A DNA stretch of 64,000 bases from Trebonia sp964581815. GTDB lineage: Bacteria > Actinomycetota > Actinomycetes > Streptosporangiales > Streptosporangiaceae. The notes beneath the pieces are model-generated. The model was not told the origin of the DNA and did not search any database. It saw only the letters and a program-made list of their open reading frames with translations. The translations under genes and the position numbers were made by a program. Positions 42,551 to 51,721 of the stretch are shown in pieces. Location of the stretch: positions 1 to 64,000 of the forward strand of contig CAZORE010000014.1 of the NCBI GenBank assembly GCA_964581815.1, given 5' to 3'. The first letter of the stretch is position 1. Each line of letters opens with the position of its first letter.

Positions 42551-45500
42551 ATGACCCAGCCGAGCGAACGCCCCGAGCTGGGCGAACCCCCCGAGCACGC
42601 TGACGCCGAGCAGGGCGAGACCGACCAGGCGGACGCCGGCGACGCCAGGCGCGCCGCCCTGGTCGCCGCCGCCCAGCGGCAGTGGATCGACTTGCTGACC
42701 GATCTCGGCGGCCGCAACACGCTGCTGTATTACAAGGACCGCCGGGCGGGAACGCTTGACCTGGCGGACGCCGACCCGGACGCCGTGGAACGGTTCGAGA
42801 AGTCGGGGCACGCGAGGCTCACCAGGCTGTTCCCCGGGGACCCCGACATCCGGGCCGACGCCATCCGCCGCATGCAGGCGATCTACCGCAAGGCCCGCGA
42901 GCTGCAGGAGGAGCGCGGCATCAAGGCCGGCTACCTGGCTACCGGCCTGGCCCGGTGGGACGAGCTTTTCCTCGAGCCCGCCGCCCCCGTGCTGCTCCGC
43001 CCGCTGACCATCAGCCCGACCCGGGCGCGGTACGACGACTTCGACCTCAGCCTGGACGAAGAGACCGAGGTGAACCCGGTCCTGCTGCACAAGCTGGCTA
43101 CCGTGTTCGGCGCGGCGATCGACAAGCCCGCGCCCGACCGCATCGCGGGCCAGCTGGCCAAGGCCGCCCACGACGCCGAGGTCCCCGGCTTCCGCATCGA
43201 CAAGCGCAAGGTCATCGGCACCTTCACCTACGCGAAGCTGCCGATGGTCCGCGACCTCGAGGCGGCGGGCGACCTGCTGGCGGACAGTGACCTGGTGGCG
43301 GCCATCGCCGGCGACCCGCACGCGCAGCAGGTGGTCGCGCCGGACGCCAGCCCCGACGTGACCGACGACCCGGTCACCGCCTGGGCGGACCCGGATGTCA
43401 TCGGGCCTGACCGGCCAGGACCGGGCGCGGCAGTGTCCGATTCGGCTGGGCCGGACGACCCGGTAGCCGACTTCTCCGTGCTTGACGCCGACTCCTCCCA
43501 GCGCGCCGCGATCGATGCCGTTCTCGCCGGGCGCAGCCTGGTCATCCACGGTCCGCCGGGCACCGGCAAGTCCCAGACGATCGCCAACCTGATCGCGGCG
43601 ATGGTGGCCCGCGGCCGGAAGGTGCTGTTCGTCGCGGAGAAGCGCGCCGCGATCGACGCCGTGCTCTCCAGGCTGTCCGCGGCGGGGCTCGCCGACCTGG
43701 TGCTCGACATCCACGAGGGCGCCCGCGACCGGCAGCGGATCGCCGCGGGCCTCGGCGCGACGCTTGACCAGGCGGCCCGCGCGGCCGACCCCAACACCGC
43801 GGCGCTGCACCGTCGGCTCACCGACCGGCAGCAACGGCTCGCCAGGCACGCGGCGGCGCTGCACCGGGCGCACGACCCATGGCGGCTGTCCGCCTACCAG
43901 GTGCAGTCCGCCCTGCTCGGGGTGCCCGAGCAGGTGCGCGTCGCCACCCGGCTCGGCGCGCCCGAGCGGATCACCGCCGAGGTCGCCGAGCAGGTCCGCG
44001 ACGAGCTACGCGAGTTCACCCGCCTCGGCGGCTTCGGGTTCATCCCGGGCAGCACCCCCTGGTTCGGCGCACCGCTGCGCAGCCGCGAGCAGGCCCGCGC
44101 CGCGGTGGACCTCGCGGTGACGATCGGCAGCCGGACGCTGCCCGCGGTGACGGCCCGGCTGGCCGCCGCCTGCCGCGACCTCGGCCTGCCGTCCGGTGAG
44201 CTGCTCGCCAGCCAGCGGCCGCGGGAGGCGCTGACCGAGGTACTCGCGCAGGTGAACGACCTTGAGCAGGGCAAGCACAGCTTCCTCGAGCGCAGGGCGC
44301 TGCGGCGCGAGGTCCGCGCGCGGTGGCAGGAGCTGCCCGGCGCCGCGCCAGACAGTGAGCCGCGGCTGCCGGGGGGCTACCCGGCGCTTGCCCGGGCCTG
44401 GCAGGAGTGGATGAGCCAGCTAGCGCAGCTCGCCGCGCTCGCGCCGCTCGCAGGCCTGGACACCGACCCGGACTCCGCGCTCGCGGCCCTGGTCGCCGAC
44501 CAGGAGACGCCGTGGCGGCTGCCCAGGCTGTACGAGCTCGCCGGGCACTTCGCCCGGCTCAGCCTCGGGCCGCTGCTCGACGAGATCGCGCCGCTGGCCG
44601 ACGACGCGATGCCCGCGGCGGCGGGGGTACCCGCCGGGATGACCGCGCCCGACCTGGTGACCGCGGCCTTCGACTGGGCGTGGTACCGGGCGATCCTCGA
44701 CCAGATCCGGGTCCGCGACCCCGACTACGCGGCCGAAGGCACCGGGCATGACCTGGGCGAGGCCCTCGACGAGCTCGCTAACGACTTCCGCCGCTACGAC
44801 GCCGAGCACCTGGCGGCCAACCGGGCCCGGGTCCGCGGCGCGTGGGCCAGGCGGCTGCGTCAGACCGTCGACCAGCACCCGCTGCAGGCCCGGGTGATCC
44901 GCAAGCAGGCGGCGCTGCGCCGCGGTCACCTGCCGCTGCGGCGCCTGCTCGACCAGGCGGGCGACGTGCTGTTCGCGCTCAAGCCGTGCTGGGCGATGTC
45001 ACCGCTGATGGTCAGCCAGGTGCTGCCGCTCGCCCGGCTGTTCGACCTGGTGATCTTCGACGAGGCCAGCCAGGTGGTGCCCGCTGACGCGATCGGCTCG
45101 ATGATCAGGGCGCACCAGGTGGTGGTGGCGGGCGACGACCGGCAGCTCCCGCCGACCAGCTTCTTCCACCAGATCGACCCGGGCGACCCGGACGACGACG
45201 ACCCGGACGAGGGGCTCGTCTCGCTGCGCGCCGGGTTCGAGTCCGTGCTCGACGCACTGCGGCCGCTGCTGCTTACCTGCCCGCTGACCTGGCACTACCG
45301 GAGCCGCGACGAGCGCCTCGTGGCGTTCTCCAACGACCGGATCTACGGCGGCGCGCTGACCACGTTCCCTGGCGTGGCCCGCGACGACGTGCTGCGCCAC
45401 GTGGTGGTCGGCGGGCAGGACGGCGCGGGCGACACCGTGGCCGCCGAGGTCGCCGAGGTGGTCCGGCTGGTCCTCGAGCACGCGCGGACCCGCCCGGCCG

Positions 45501-46723
45501 AGTCGCTCGGCGTGATCGCCCTCGGCGTCAAGCACGCGGAGCGCGTCGATACCGCGCTGCGCGCCGCGCTCGCCGCGGCCGCGGCCGCGCCGCCCGTCCC
45601 GCCCCCGCCCGCCGGGTCCTCCGGCGCCGTCGCGCTCGCCGCGGCCACGGCGGCCAGGGACGCGGCCAGGGACCTCGAGGCGTACTTCGCGGAAGACGTG
45701 CCCGAGCCGTTCTTCGTCAAGAACCTGGAGCGAGTGCAGGGCGACGAGCGGGACGCGATCATCATCTCCGTCGGCTACGGCAAGCACCCGGACGGGCGGA
45801 TGCGCTACCAGTGGGGGCCGCTGCTGCGCGACGGCGGTGAGCGCAGGCTGAACGTCGCCGCCACTAGGGCGCGCCGCCGGCTCACCGTGGTCAGCTCGTT
45901 CTCCAGCCACGACGTCGACCCGTCCCGGCTGACCGCCCCAGGCGCGCGGATGCTCGCCGAGTACCTGGAGTACGCGCGGGCCGGCGGCGTCCCCGTCGCC
46001 CCGGTGCCGGCGTCTTCCGCCGGCTACGCCGGCGGCGACGGCCAGTCGGGTGAGGACGGCGCGGGCGCCGCCGCCGGCGCGTTCCAGTCGGACGTGGCGG
46101 CCAGGCTCGCGGCGCTCGGCATCACGGTGGTGCCGCAGTACGGCGTCGGCGGCTACCGGGTGGACTTCGCGGCCGCGCACCCCGACGACCCGGCGCGGAT
46201 GATCCTGGCGATCGAGGCCGACGGTGCGGGCTACCGGGACTCGGGGAGCGTGCGCGACCGCGACCGGCTGCGTAAGGAGCACCTGGAGCGGCTCGGCTGG
46301 CACGTGCACCGGCTCTGGTCCACCGCCTGGTTCACCGACCCCGGCGGGGAACTGGCCAAGCTCCGCGCGGCCTTCGACACCGCGGTCCGCGCCGCGCCGC
46401 CCGTACCCCCGCCCGCACCAGCGCCGTGGCCCGCGGGCGCGCCGGAGCCGGGCGCGCCGCCGGAGCCGGGTGCCGAGGGGCCGGATCCAGAAAGGCCAGG
46501 CGACGAGGTGCCGTGGGCGGCCGGTCCATCGCGGCCCGGGCCGTTGCCCCGGGACGCCGTCCAGGCCGTCCGGGCGATTCCCCTTGGCCCCGGTGAGCGC
46601 CCGCGGCTGAGCGCGCAGGCACCCAAGGCACTCCCGGTCTCCGCCGGGGCCGTCTCAGGGAATACCGGGCCAGCCGCGCTGCCGCCCGCCTCCGAGCAGG
46701 ACGGTCCGGACCCAGCCGGGTAA
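42551..46723 (+). CDS. DUF4011-SF1 helicase-Vsr/DUF559-like nuclease (Hhe-type defence candidate)
   Basis: A 1390-residue protein. ATG 42551 follows GGAGGG by six bases. An N-terminal DUF4011 region (WIDLLTDLGGRNTLLYY, residues about 40-300) leads into a superfamily 1 helicase: Walker A GPPGTGKSQT from residue 334, Walker B VIFDEASQV near 840, WHYRSRDERLVAFSN, VQGDERDAIIISVGYGK and VAATRARRRLTVVSSF. A Vsr/REase-like domain (about 1180-1265, YRVDFAAAHP and ILAIEADGAGY with a following RDRLRKEHLERLGWHVHRLW) and a Pro/Ala-rich tail complete it. DUF4011-helicase-Vsr proteins are the single-gene Hhe antiphage system; function here is inferred. Confidence 0.9.
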   Translation: MTQPSERPELGEPPEHADAEQGETDQADAGDARRAALVAAAQRQWIDLLTDLGGRNTLLYYKDRRAGTLDLADADPDAVERFEKSGHARLTRLFPGDPDIRADAIRRMQAIYRKARELQEERGIKAGYLATGLARWDELFLEPAAPVLLRPLTISPTRARYDDFDLSLDEETEVNPVLLHKLATVFGAAIDKPAPDRIAGQLAKAAHDAEVPGFRIDKRKVIGTFTYAKLPMVRDLEAAGDLLADSDLVAAIAGDPHAQQVVAPDASPDVTDDPVTAWADPDVIGPDRPGPGAAVSDSAGPDDPVADFSVLDADSSQRAAIDAVLAGRSLVIHGPPGTGKSQTIANLIAAMVARGRKVLFVAEKRAAIDAVLSRLSAAGLADLVLDIHEGARDRQRIAAGLGATLDQAARAADPNTAALHRRLTDRQQRLARHAAALHRAHDPWRLSAYQVQSALLGVPEQVRVATRLGAPERITAEVAEQVRDELREFTRLGGFGFIPGSTPWFGAPLRSREQARAAVDLAVTIGSRTLPAVTARLAAACRDLGLPSGELLASQRPREALTEVLAQVNDLEQGKHSFLERRALRREVRARWQELPGAAPDSEPRLPGGYPALARAWQEWMSQLAQLAALAPLAGLDTDPDSALAALVADQETPWRLPRLYELAGHFARLSLGPLLDEIAPLADDAMPAAAGVPAGMTAPDLVTAAFDWAWYRAILDQIRVRDPDYAAEGTGHDLGEALDELANDFRRYDAEHLAANRARVRGAWARRLRQTVDQHPLQARVIRKQAALRRGHLPLRRLLDQAGDVLFALKPCWAMSPLMVSQVLPLARLFDLVIFDEASQVVPADAIGSMIRAHQVVVAGDDRQLPPTSFFHQIDPGDPDDDDPDEGLVSLRAGFESVLDALRPLLLTCPLTWHYRSRDERLVAFSNDRIYGGALTTFPGVARDDVLRHVVVGGQDGAGDTVAAEVAEVVRLVLEHARTRPAESLGVIALGVKHAERVDTALRAALAAAAAAPPVPPPPAGSSGAVALAAATAARDAARDLEAYFAEDVPEPFFVKNLERVQGDERDAIIISVGYGKHPDGRMRYQWGPLLRDGGERRLNVAATRARRRLTVVSSFSSHDVDPSRLTAPGARMLAEYLEYARAGGVPVAPVPASSAGYAGGDGQSGEDGAGAAAGAFQSDVAARLAALGITVVPQYGVGGYRVDFAAAHPDDPARMILAIEADGAGYRDSGSVRDRDRLRKEHLERLGWHVHRLWSTAWFTDPGGELAKLRAAFDTAVRAAPPVPPPAPAPWPAGAPEPGAPPEPGAEGPDPERPGDEVPWAAGPSRPGPLPRDAVQAVRAIPLGPGERPRLSAQAPKALPVSAGAVSGNTGPAALPPASEQDGPDPAG

Positions 46724-46779
46724 GGTCGTCCGGCTCGGGCTGGTGATCACGGTGCCGGGGCCAGGTTCTGCTCGGCGCC

Positions 46780-47253
46780 TTAGCCCCGGCGGCGCCGCCT
46801 GCCCACCTCGCGGATCAGCGGCAACCCGGCGAAGTAGGTCCCGGCAAGCGAACTGCCCGCGACCGCGACGTCCACGGAGACCCGGCCTTCCTTGGCCCAG
46901 TAGACGTCCTTGAGGTCGAGCAGCAGCGCGAACTCGTCAACGATGAGCGCAAGGCCGCCGCCGTAGGCGAGCGCGGTGGCCGGGTGGCGGCGGAGCTTCT
47001 CGTCGCCCTTGACAGCGACGGCGCCGACGCCGGCCAGCAGGCCGATGCCCCACATGTAGTGGTGCAGGTGCTCCCCGCCGACGCTCAGGTTCTTGAACGG
47101 CCCCTTGCCCGCCCTGATGGCGTGGGTGATCCCGCGCACCCCGCTGAACGTGGCCGTGAACGCCAGCCAGCTGATCAGCGCCGACTGCTGCCCTGCGTCC
47201 AGTTCACTGCCAAACGCGTCGCGGATGTCCGCGAGCACAACACGTTTCGCCAT
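46780..47253 (-). CDS. Small membrane protein of unknown function
   Basis: A 157-residue protein with several hydrophobic segments and a GGEHLHHYMWGIGLLAGVGAV block that includes a His cluster, followed by ALIVDEFALLLDLKDVYW. The His/Glu/Asp placement is suggestive of metal binding, but I do not recognise the family. ATG 47253 is chosen because a TATCGT box is seven bases upstream; a longer frame begins at GTG 47298. The C-terminus is Arg-rich. Confidence 0.75.
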   Translation of the reverse strand: MAKRVVLADIRDAFGSELDAGQQSALISWLAFTATFSGVRGITHAIRAGKGPFKNLSVGGEHLHHYMWGIGLLAGVGAVAVKGDEKLRRHPATALAYGGGLALIVDEFALLLDLKDVYWAKEGRVSVDVAVAGSSLAGTYFAGLPLIREVGRRRRRG

Positions 47254-47260
47254 TCCCGGC

Positions 47261-47266
47261 ACGATA
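47261..47266 (-). promoter_or_regulatory. -10 box, possible leaderless promoter
   Basis: TATCGT on the minus strand, seven bases before ATG 47253. Confidence 0.35.
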
Positions 47267-47462
47267 CCGGTGTACCAGGAGCTTGCTGAATTTGCCACGC
47301 TGCGGCGTAACAGTTTGCCTGTGACCAGGTAAAACCTGCTAGCTCTGGTCCCAGAAACGGTCTAATTCAGCGGGCTCCTGAGGGGCGCCCGGCGGAGGTC
47401 GGGCTCGCCAGCGCGGCGTTACCTGGTGTTAGGTTAAGGCGACGCACGAAAGGAGCCGATTG

Positions 47463-48104
47463 ATGGACAACGACCGATACGCGCTGCTCGTGGTGGACAT
47501 GCAGAACGGATTCTGCCATCCGGACGGCTCGTTCCCGCGGATTGGCCGCGGGCTTGAAGGCGCGATGGAAGCCGTCGCGAACGCGGCTGTCGCGGTCGGA
47601 CAGGCGCGGGCGGCGGGCATTCCCGTCGTCTTCACCCGGCACGTTTACCGGCCGGGTCGCCCTGACGAGGGCGCGGCGCTCATCAGGAACAGCCCTGAGC
47701 TGGCCGGGGTGTCCGGGCTGGCCGTCGGCACGTGGGACGCCGAGGTGTGCGACGAGCTCGGCTGCACCCCGCAGGACCTGGTGGTGGACAAGGTCCGCTT
47801 CGACGCCTTCCAGTGGACGTCCCTCGAGCCGCTGCTGCGCGGGCTCGGCGTCACCGCCCTGATGATCTGCGGCGTGGTCACCAACATCTGCGTCGAGACG
47901 ACCGCCCGCTCCGCCTTCATGCGTGACTTCCCCGTCACCCTGCTCGGGGACTGCTGCGCGGCCAAGACCCGCCGCCTGCACGACCTGTCGCTCGAGGTGC
48001 TCAGCAGCTACGAGCTCGCCGAGATCGTCAACGTGACGGACGGCTTCGACGCGGGTGAACCGCGAGGCCTGGCGGGCCGCCTCCCGTCCCCCGTCACCGC
48101 CTAG
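47463..48104 (+). CDS. Isochorismatase-like cysteine hydrolase
   Basis: A 213-residue alpha/beta hydrolase of the isochorismatase family. The triad is visible as Asp in LVVDMQNGFCHP, Lys in VDKVRFDAF and Cys143 in GVVTNICVETTARSA. Family members hydrolyse amides such as nicotinamide, ureidoacrylate or N-carbamoyl compounds, or isochorismate; the specificity is not clear. ATG 47463 follows AGGAG (47451-47455) with good spacing, preferred over TTG 47460. Confidence 0.92.
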   Translation: MDNDRYALLVVDMQNGFCHPDGSFPRIGRGLEGAMEAVANAAVAVGQARAAGIPVVFTRHVYRPGRPDEGAALIRNSPELAGVSGLAVGTWDAEVCDELGCTPQDLVVDKVRFDAFQWTSLEPLLRGLGVTALMICGVVTNICVETTARSAFMRDFPVTLLGDCCAAKTRRLHDLSLEVLSSYELAEIVNVTDGFDAGEPRGLAGRLPSPVTA

Positions 48105-48166
48105 CAGCCGCGTGACCCGGGGACCGGCGGCCGGGGGCGGCCGGTGACCGCTCGTCAAGTGGCGGG

Positions 48167-48529
48167 TCACTGGCGGGCGGTCAGCCGCGTGAGCAGGCGC
48201 CAGCCGAGGAGGAACAGGCCGAGGAACGCCAGCGCGACGACGATGAACGCGGCGGCCGTCCCCTGGCCGGAGACGACGCGCAAGATCATGCCGAGCGTTA
48301 CCGTGCACAGCCAGATCACGATCCCCGCGGGGCGGAGCGCCAGGGGATACCGCCAGGCGCGGGCCGCGATCCAGCCGGCCCCGAGGCCGCACAGGAACGG
48401 CCAGGCGGTCGACGCGATCCCGGCGAGCGCCTCGCCCTTGGTGTGACTGGCGCGCCCGATCGCCACGAAGACGAGCACGCAGCAGATGTCTGCAAGCACC
48501 GCAACTCGCGCACTCCTGGCCAACCGCAT
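48167..48529 (-). CDS. DUF3054 membrane protein
   Basis: A 120-residue protein with four TM helices and the DUF3054 signature ADICCVLVFVAIGRASH, GIASTAWPFLCGLGAGW and ALRPAGIVIWLCTVTLGMIL. Its function is unknown. ATG 48529 has a TAGGGT box seven bases upstream, suggesting a leaderless mRNA, and matches usual family length. Longer starts extend into a Pro/Arg-rich region. Confidence 0.88.
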   Translation of the reverse strand: MRLARSARVAVLADICCVLVFVAIGRASHTKGEALAGIASTAWPFLCGLGAGWIAARAWRYPLALRPAGIVIWLCTVTLGMILRVVSGQGTAAAFIVVALAFLGLFLLGWRLLTRLTARQ

Positions 48530-48536
48530 GCCGCTT

Positions 48537-48542
48537 ACCCTA
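48537..48542 (-). promoter_or_regulatory. -10 box, leaderless promoter of the DUF3054 gene
   Basis: TAGGGT on the minus strand, seven bases before ATG 48529; it closely resembles the box at 14877. Confidence 0.5.
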
Positions 48543-48718
48543 TCGGCGACCCGCCCTATCGCCGACAGAGCGGGCCGCGTCCGGAGCGTGCCCGCCGCGC
48601 CCGGCCGGGGCCGCGCGACGGGGCTCATGGCGGGTTGCTCCCGCGCGTTTGCCCTTTGCAGGGACGCGCATGGACGTTCGTATGTTCTATTTTCAGCTAG
48701 CTGGGTGATCATGGGGGG

Positions 48719-49843
48719 ATGGGTACCTGGGTGATCCGCATCGCCGCCGATGCGGGCGGCAACGGCGCCGGCCCTCGGCTCGCGGTGAAAGACTGCATCG
48801 ACATGGCCGGGCTGCCGACGACGGCGGGCTGCCCGGTCGTCGCGGAGATGGCCGATCCCGCCGTGGCCGACGCGGCGGTCGTTGCGTCGGCCCGCGAGGC
48901 CGGCGCGCGGATCGTCGGCAAGACGGGACTTACCGAGCTGTGCTGGTCGGCAAGCGGCATCAATCACTGGGCGGGCACGCCGGTTAACCCGCGAGACCCG
49001 AGGCGGCTGCCGGGCGGGTCGTCGACCGGGTCCGCGGTGGCGGTCGCCACCGGCGAGGCAGACGTGGCCTTCGGTACCGACACCGGCGGCTCGGTCCGGG
49101 TACCCGCGGCCTGCTGCGGGGTGGCCGGCCTCAAGACCAGGCACGGCCGTATCCCGGTCAAGGGCGTGTACCCGCTCGCGCCGACCCTGGACACCGTCGG
49201 GCCGATCGGGCCGGACGTCGCGGCGGTCGAGCTCGGCATGCGCCTGCTCGAGCCCGGGTTCCTAGTGCCCGACTGGGTCGGCGAGCTGACCGCGGGACGG
49301 GTCACGGTGCCCGCGTCGACCGGTGACGCCGACCCGGCCGTCGACGCGGCCGTCGACCGTGCGCTCGCGGCGGCGGGCGTGGCCGTGACGCACGTGCCCG
49401 GGTGGGACGCCGACGTGGCGCTCAGCGCCATCGGCGTACTCATCGACGCCGAGGGGTTCAGGTCCAACGCTTACCTGATGCCGTACCTCAAGCAGCTCAG
49501 CCCGCACGTGCGGCGCAACCTGGAGCGCGGTGCCCGGCTCACCCCCGCTGACCGGGCGGCCGCGGAGCGGGGCAGGACGGCGGTGCGCGCCAGCTTCGAC
49601 GCGCTGCTCGCCGACTTCCCCGTGCTTGTGCTGCCCACGCTGCTCGGCCCGCCTCCGCTGCTCGGCGGGCGCGGCTTCCAGCTGACCGCGCTGACCGCGC
49701 CGGTCAGCCTGGCCGGGCTGCCCGCGCTGACCCTTCCGGTGCCCGCGGCCGGCGGTGTGATCGCGTCCATGCAGGTGATCGGGATGACGGAGGAGCGGGT
49801 GCTCGCGTTCGCCCGGGCGATCGAGGCCGCCCAAGCTGGTTGA
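48719..49843 (+). CDS. Amidase (amidase-signature family)
   Basis: A 374-residue amidase-signature enzyme with the Ser-cisSer-Lys triad: Lys in LAVKDCIDMAGLP, the cis-Ser and surrounding Gly/Ser loop LPGGSSTGSAVAVATGE and the nucleophile Ser in FGTDTGGSVRVPAACCG. It is shorter than classic amidases (about 450-500) because the N-terminal helix is reduced. The ATG at 48719 is directly preceded by GGGGGG. Likely acts on a small amide; not a GatA, since it lacks gatB/gatC neighbours. Confidence 0.9.
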   Translation: MGTWVIRIAADAGGNGAGPRLAVKDCIDMAGLPTTAGCPVVAEMADPAVADAAVVASAREAGARIVGKTGLTELCWSASGINHWAGTPVNPRDPRRLPGGSSTGSAVAVATGEADVAFGTDTGGSVRVPAACCGVAGLKTRHGRIPVKGVYPLAPTLDTVGPIGPDVAAVELGMRLLEPGFLVPDWVGELTAGRVTVPASTGDADPAVDAAVDRALAAAGVAVTHVPGWDADVALSAIGVLIDAEGFRSNAYLMPYLKQLSPHVRRNLERGARLTPADRAAAERGRTAVRASFDALLADFPVLVLPTLLGPPPLLGGRGFQLTALTAPVSLAGLPALTLPVPAAGGVIASMQVIGMTEERVLAFARAIEAAQAG

Positions 49844-49951
49844 GACCCGCCCGAGGTCGACGCTGGTCAGAACGGACTTCGTCCAGACCCTGCCGGCCAG
49901 GCCACGGCCGCTGCTACGCTTCCGGTCACGCTAGCCATGCATACGGGGGTT

Positions 49952-50020
49952 GTGAAGTTGACCTGTTCGGCATGTTCTGGACGGCAGGCGCGCGCTCCGC
50001 AAGGTGGGTCCTTCCGGTGA
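49952..50020 (+). CDS. Possible 22-residue leader peptide upstream of the ALDH gene
   Basis: GTG 49952 (GGGGGT just before it) opens a short frame MKLTCSACSGRQ ending at TGA 50018-50020. It has a CxxC pair. The frame is short enough to arise by chance in this GC range, so it is reported as a candidate only. Confidence 0.25.
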   Translation: MKLTCSACSGRQARAPQGGSFR

Positions 50021-50075
50021 GCCTGGCGGCGGCACCAGACCGTGTACTGCGAGCCCGGTAGGACGGCTTGTCGTG

Positions 50076-51721
50076 ATGGGGCTTGAGTACGGTGCGGCCG
50101 AGGGCAGCCCACCGGCAACGCTGCGCGGCTCTTACGGACTGTTCATCGGCGGCTCGTTCGTGCCCGGGTCCGCGGTATTCAAGACGGTCTCGCCGGCCAC
50201 CGAGGAAGTCCTGGCCGAGGTGACGCACGGGACGACGGAGGACGTGGACCGGGCGGTGGCGGCCGCACGGCAGGCCTACGAGCGGACCTGGTCGTTGCTG
50301 CCCGGCAAGACACGTGCCGCTTACCTGCTGCGGATCGCGCGGCTGCTGCGCGAGCGGGCACCGGAGCTTGCGGTCATCGAGTCACTCGACAGCGGCAAGC
50401 CGATCAGGCAGACGCGCGATGTGGACCTGCCGCTGGTGACGGCGCACTTCTTCTACCACGCCGGGTGGGCGGACAAGCTGGCCTACGCGGGATTCGGCGC
50501 GGCGGCGGCGGCCCCGCCGAATCCGACACTGCCGAATCCGACACTGCCGCGGCCGCTCGGCGTCGTCGGCNNNNNNNNNNNNNNNNNNNNNNNNNNNNNN
50601 NNNNNNNNNNNNNNNNNNNNNNNNNNNNNNNNNNNNNNNNNNNNNNNNNNNNNNNNNNNNNNNNNNNNNNGCCGAATCCGACACTGCCGAATCCGACACT
50701 GCCGCGGCCGCTCGGCGTCGTCGGCCAGGTCATCGGCTGGAGTTCACCGCTGCTCATGCTCGCCTGGAAGATCGCCCCTGCCCTGGCGTGCGGGAACACC
50801 GTGGTGCTCAAGCCGGCCGAGAGCACGCCGCTGACCGCGCTCGCGTTCGCGGAGATCTGCGCCGAGGCCGGCCTGCCGCCGGGCGTGGTCAACATCGTCA
50901 CCGGCGACGGGCAGACCGGGCAGCTCGTCGCGCGCCACCCGGGGATCGACAAGGTGGCGTTTACCGGGTCTCCCGAGGTCGGCAAGGAGATCGCGAAGTC
51001 CGCCGCGTTGTGGGGCAAGCGGTTTACCCTCGAGCTCGGCGGCACGTCCGCGAACATCGTGTGCGCGGACGCGGACATCGAGGCGGCGGCCCAGGGGATC
51101 GTCGAGGGCGTCTTCATCCGCCAGGGTCATGCCTGCTGTGCGAGTTCCCGGGTGTTCGTCGCGGAGGAAGTGCACGACGACCTGGTCGCCGCGGTCAGGC
51201 GGCGGATGGCCGCGCTCCGCTCCGGCAACCCGCTTGACGAGGCGACCGACATCGGCCCGGTCAACTCGCACGGTCAGCTCGACAAGATCACCGAGCTCGC
51301 CCGCTCGGCGGAGGCGGACGGGGCGGTGCGCTGGTCGGCGCCGCACCGGCCGCCAGATCGCGGGTTCTGGTTCCCGCCCACCATGTTCGCCGTGGTAACG
51401 CAGGAGCAGCGCATCGCCAGGGAGGAACTCTGCTGGCCGGTGCTCACCGTCTCGTCGTTCGGCACGCCCGATGAGGTGGTCGACCGGACCAACAGCACGC
51501 GCTACGGGCTGTCGGCCGGCGTCTGGACGCGGCAGGGCGAGCTGAGCGCGTGGCTGGCCGCACGGCTGCGGGCCGGGGTGGTCTGGGTCAACTCGTTCGG
51601 CGGGCTCGACCCGGCGGTGCCCTTCGGCGGCTTCCAGGAGTCCGGGTTCGGCCGGGAGGGCGGCCGGCACGGCCTTGAGGCCTACCTCGACCTGCCGGGC
51701 GCGTGGACGCCCGATGTCTGA
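50076..51721 (+). CDS. Aldehyde dehydrogenase (catalytically complete; spans assembly gap)
   Basis: A NAD(P)-dependent ALDH. After a FIGGSFVPGS start it has the Rossmann-fold LGVVGQVIGWSSPLLM, NTVVLKPAESTPLTAL and VAFTGSPEVGKEIAK, the general base Glu in LELGGTSANIV and the nucleophile in GHACCASSRVFV. Collapsing the gap joins 50076 and 51721 in frame as 496 residues and numbers these as Glu268 and Cys302, as in the model ALDH2. A PNPTLP repeat precedes the gap. A cysteine-free relative follows in the same operon. Confidence 0.92.
50571..50670. other. 100-N assembly gap with identical 55-base flanks
   Basis: Bases 50516-50570 equal 50671-50725. Collapse restores the ALDH frame. A 15-bp tandem repeat (GCCGAATCCGACACT, two copies) forms the start of the flank. 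Confidence 0.85.

Noticed and set aside
48530..49144. Extension of the DUF3054 gene to a 325-residue protein
   Set aside because: The upstream part is antisense to the amidase gene; the family is about 120-130 residues and a -10 box lies directly before ATG 48529.
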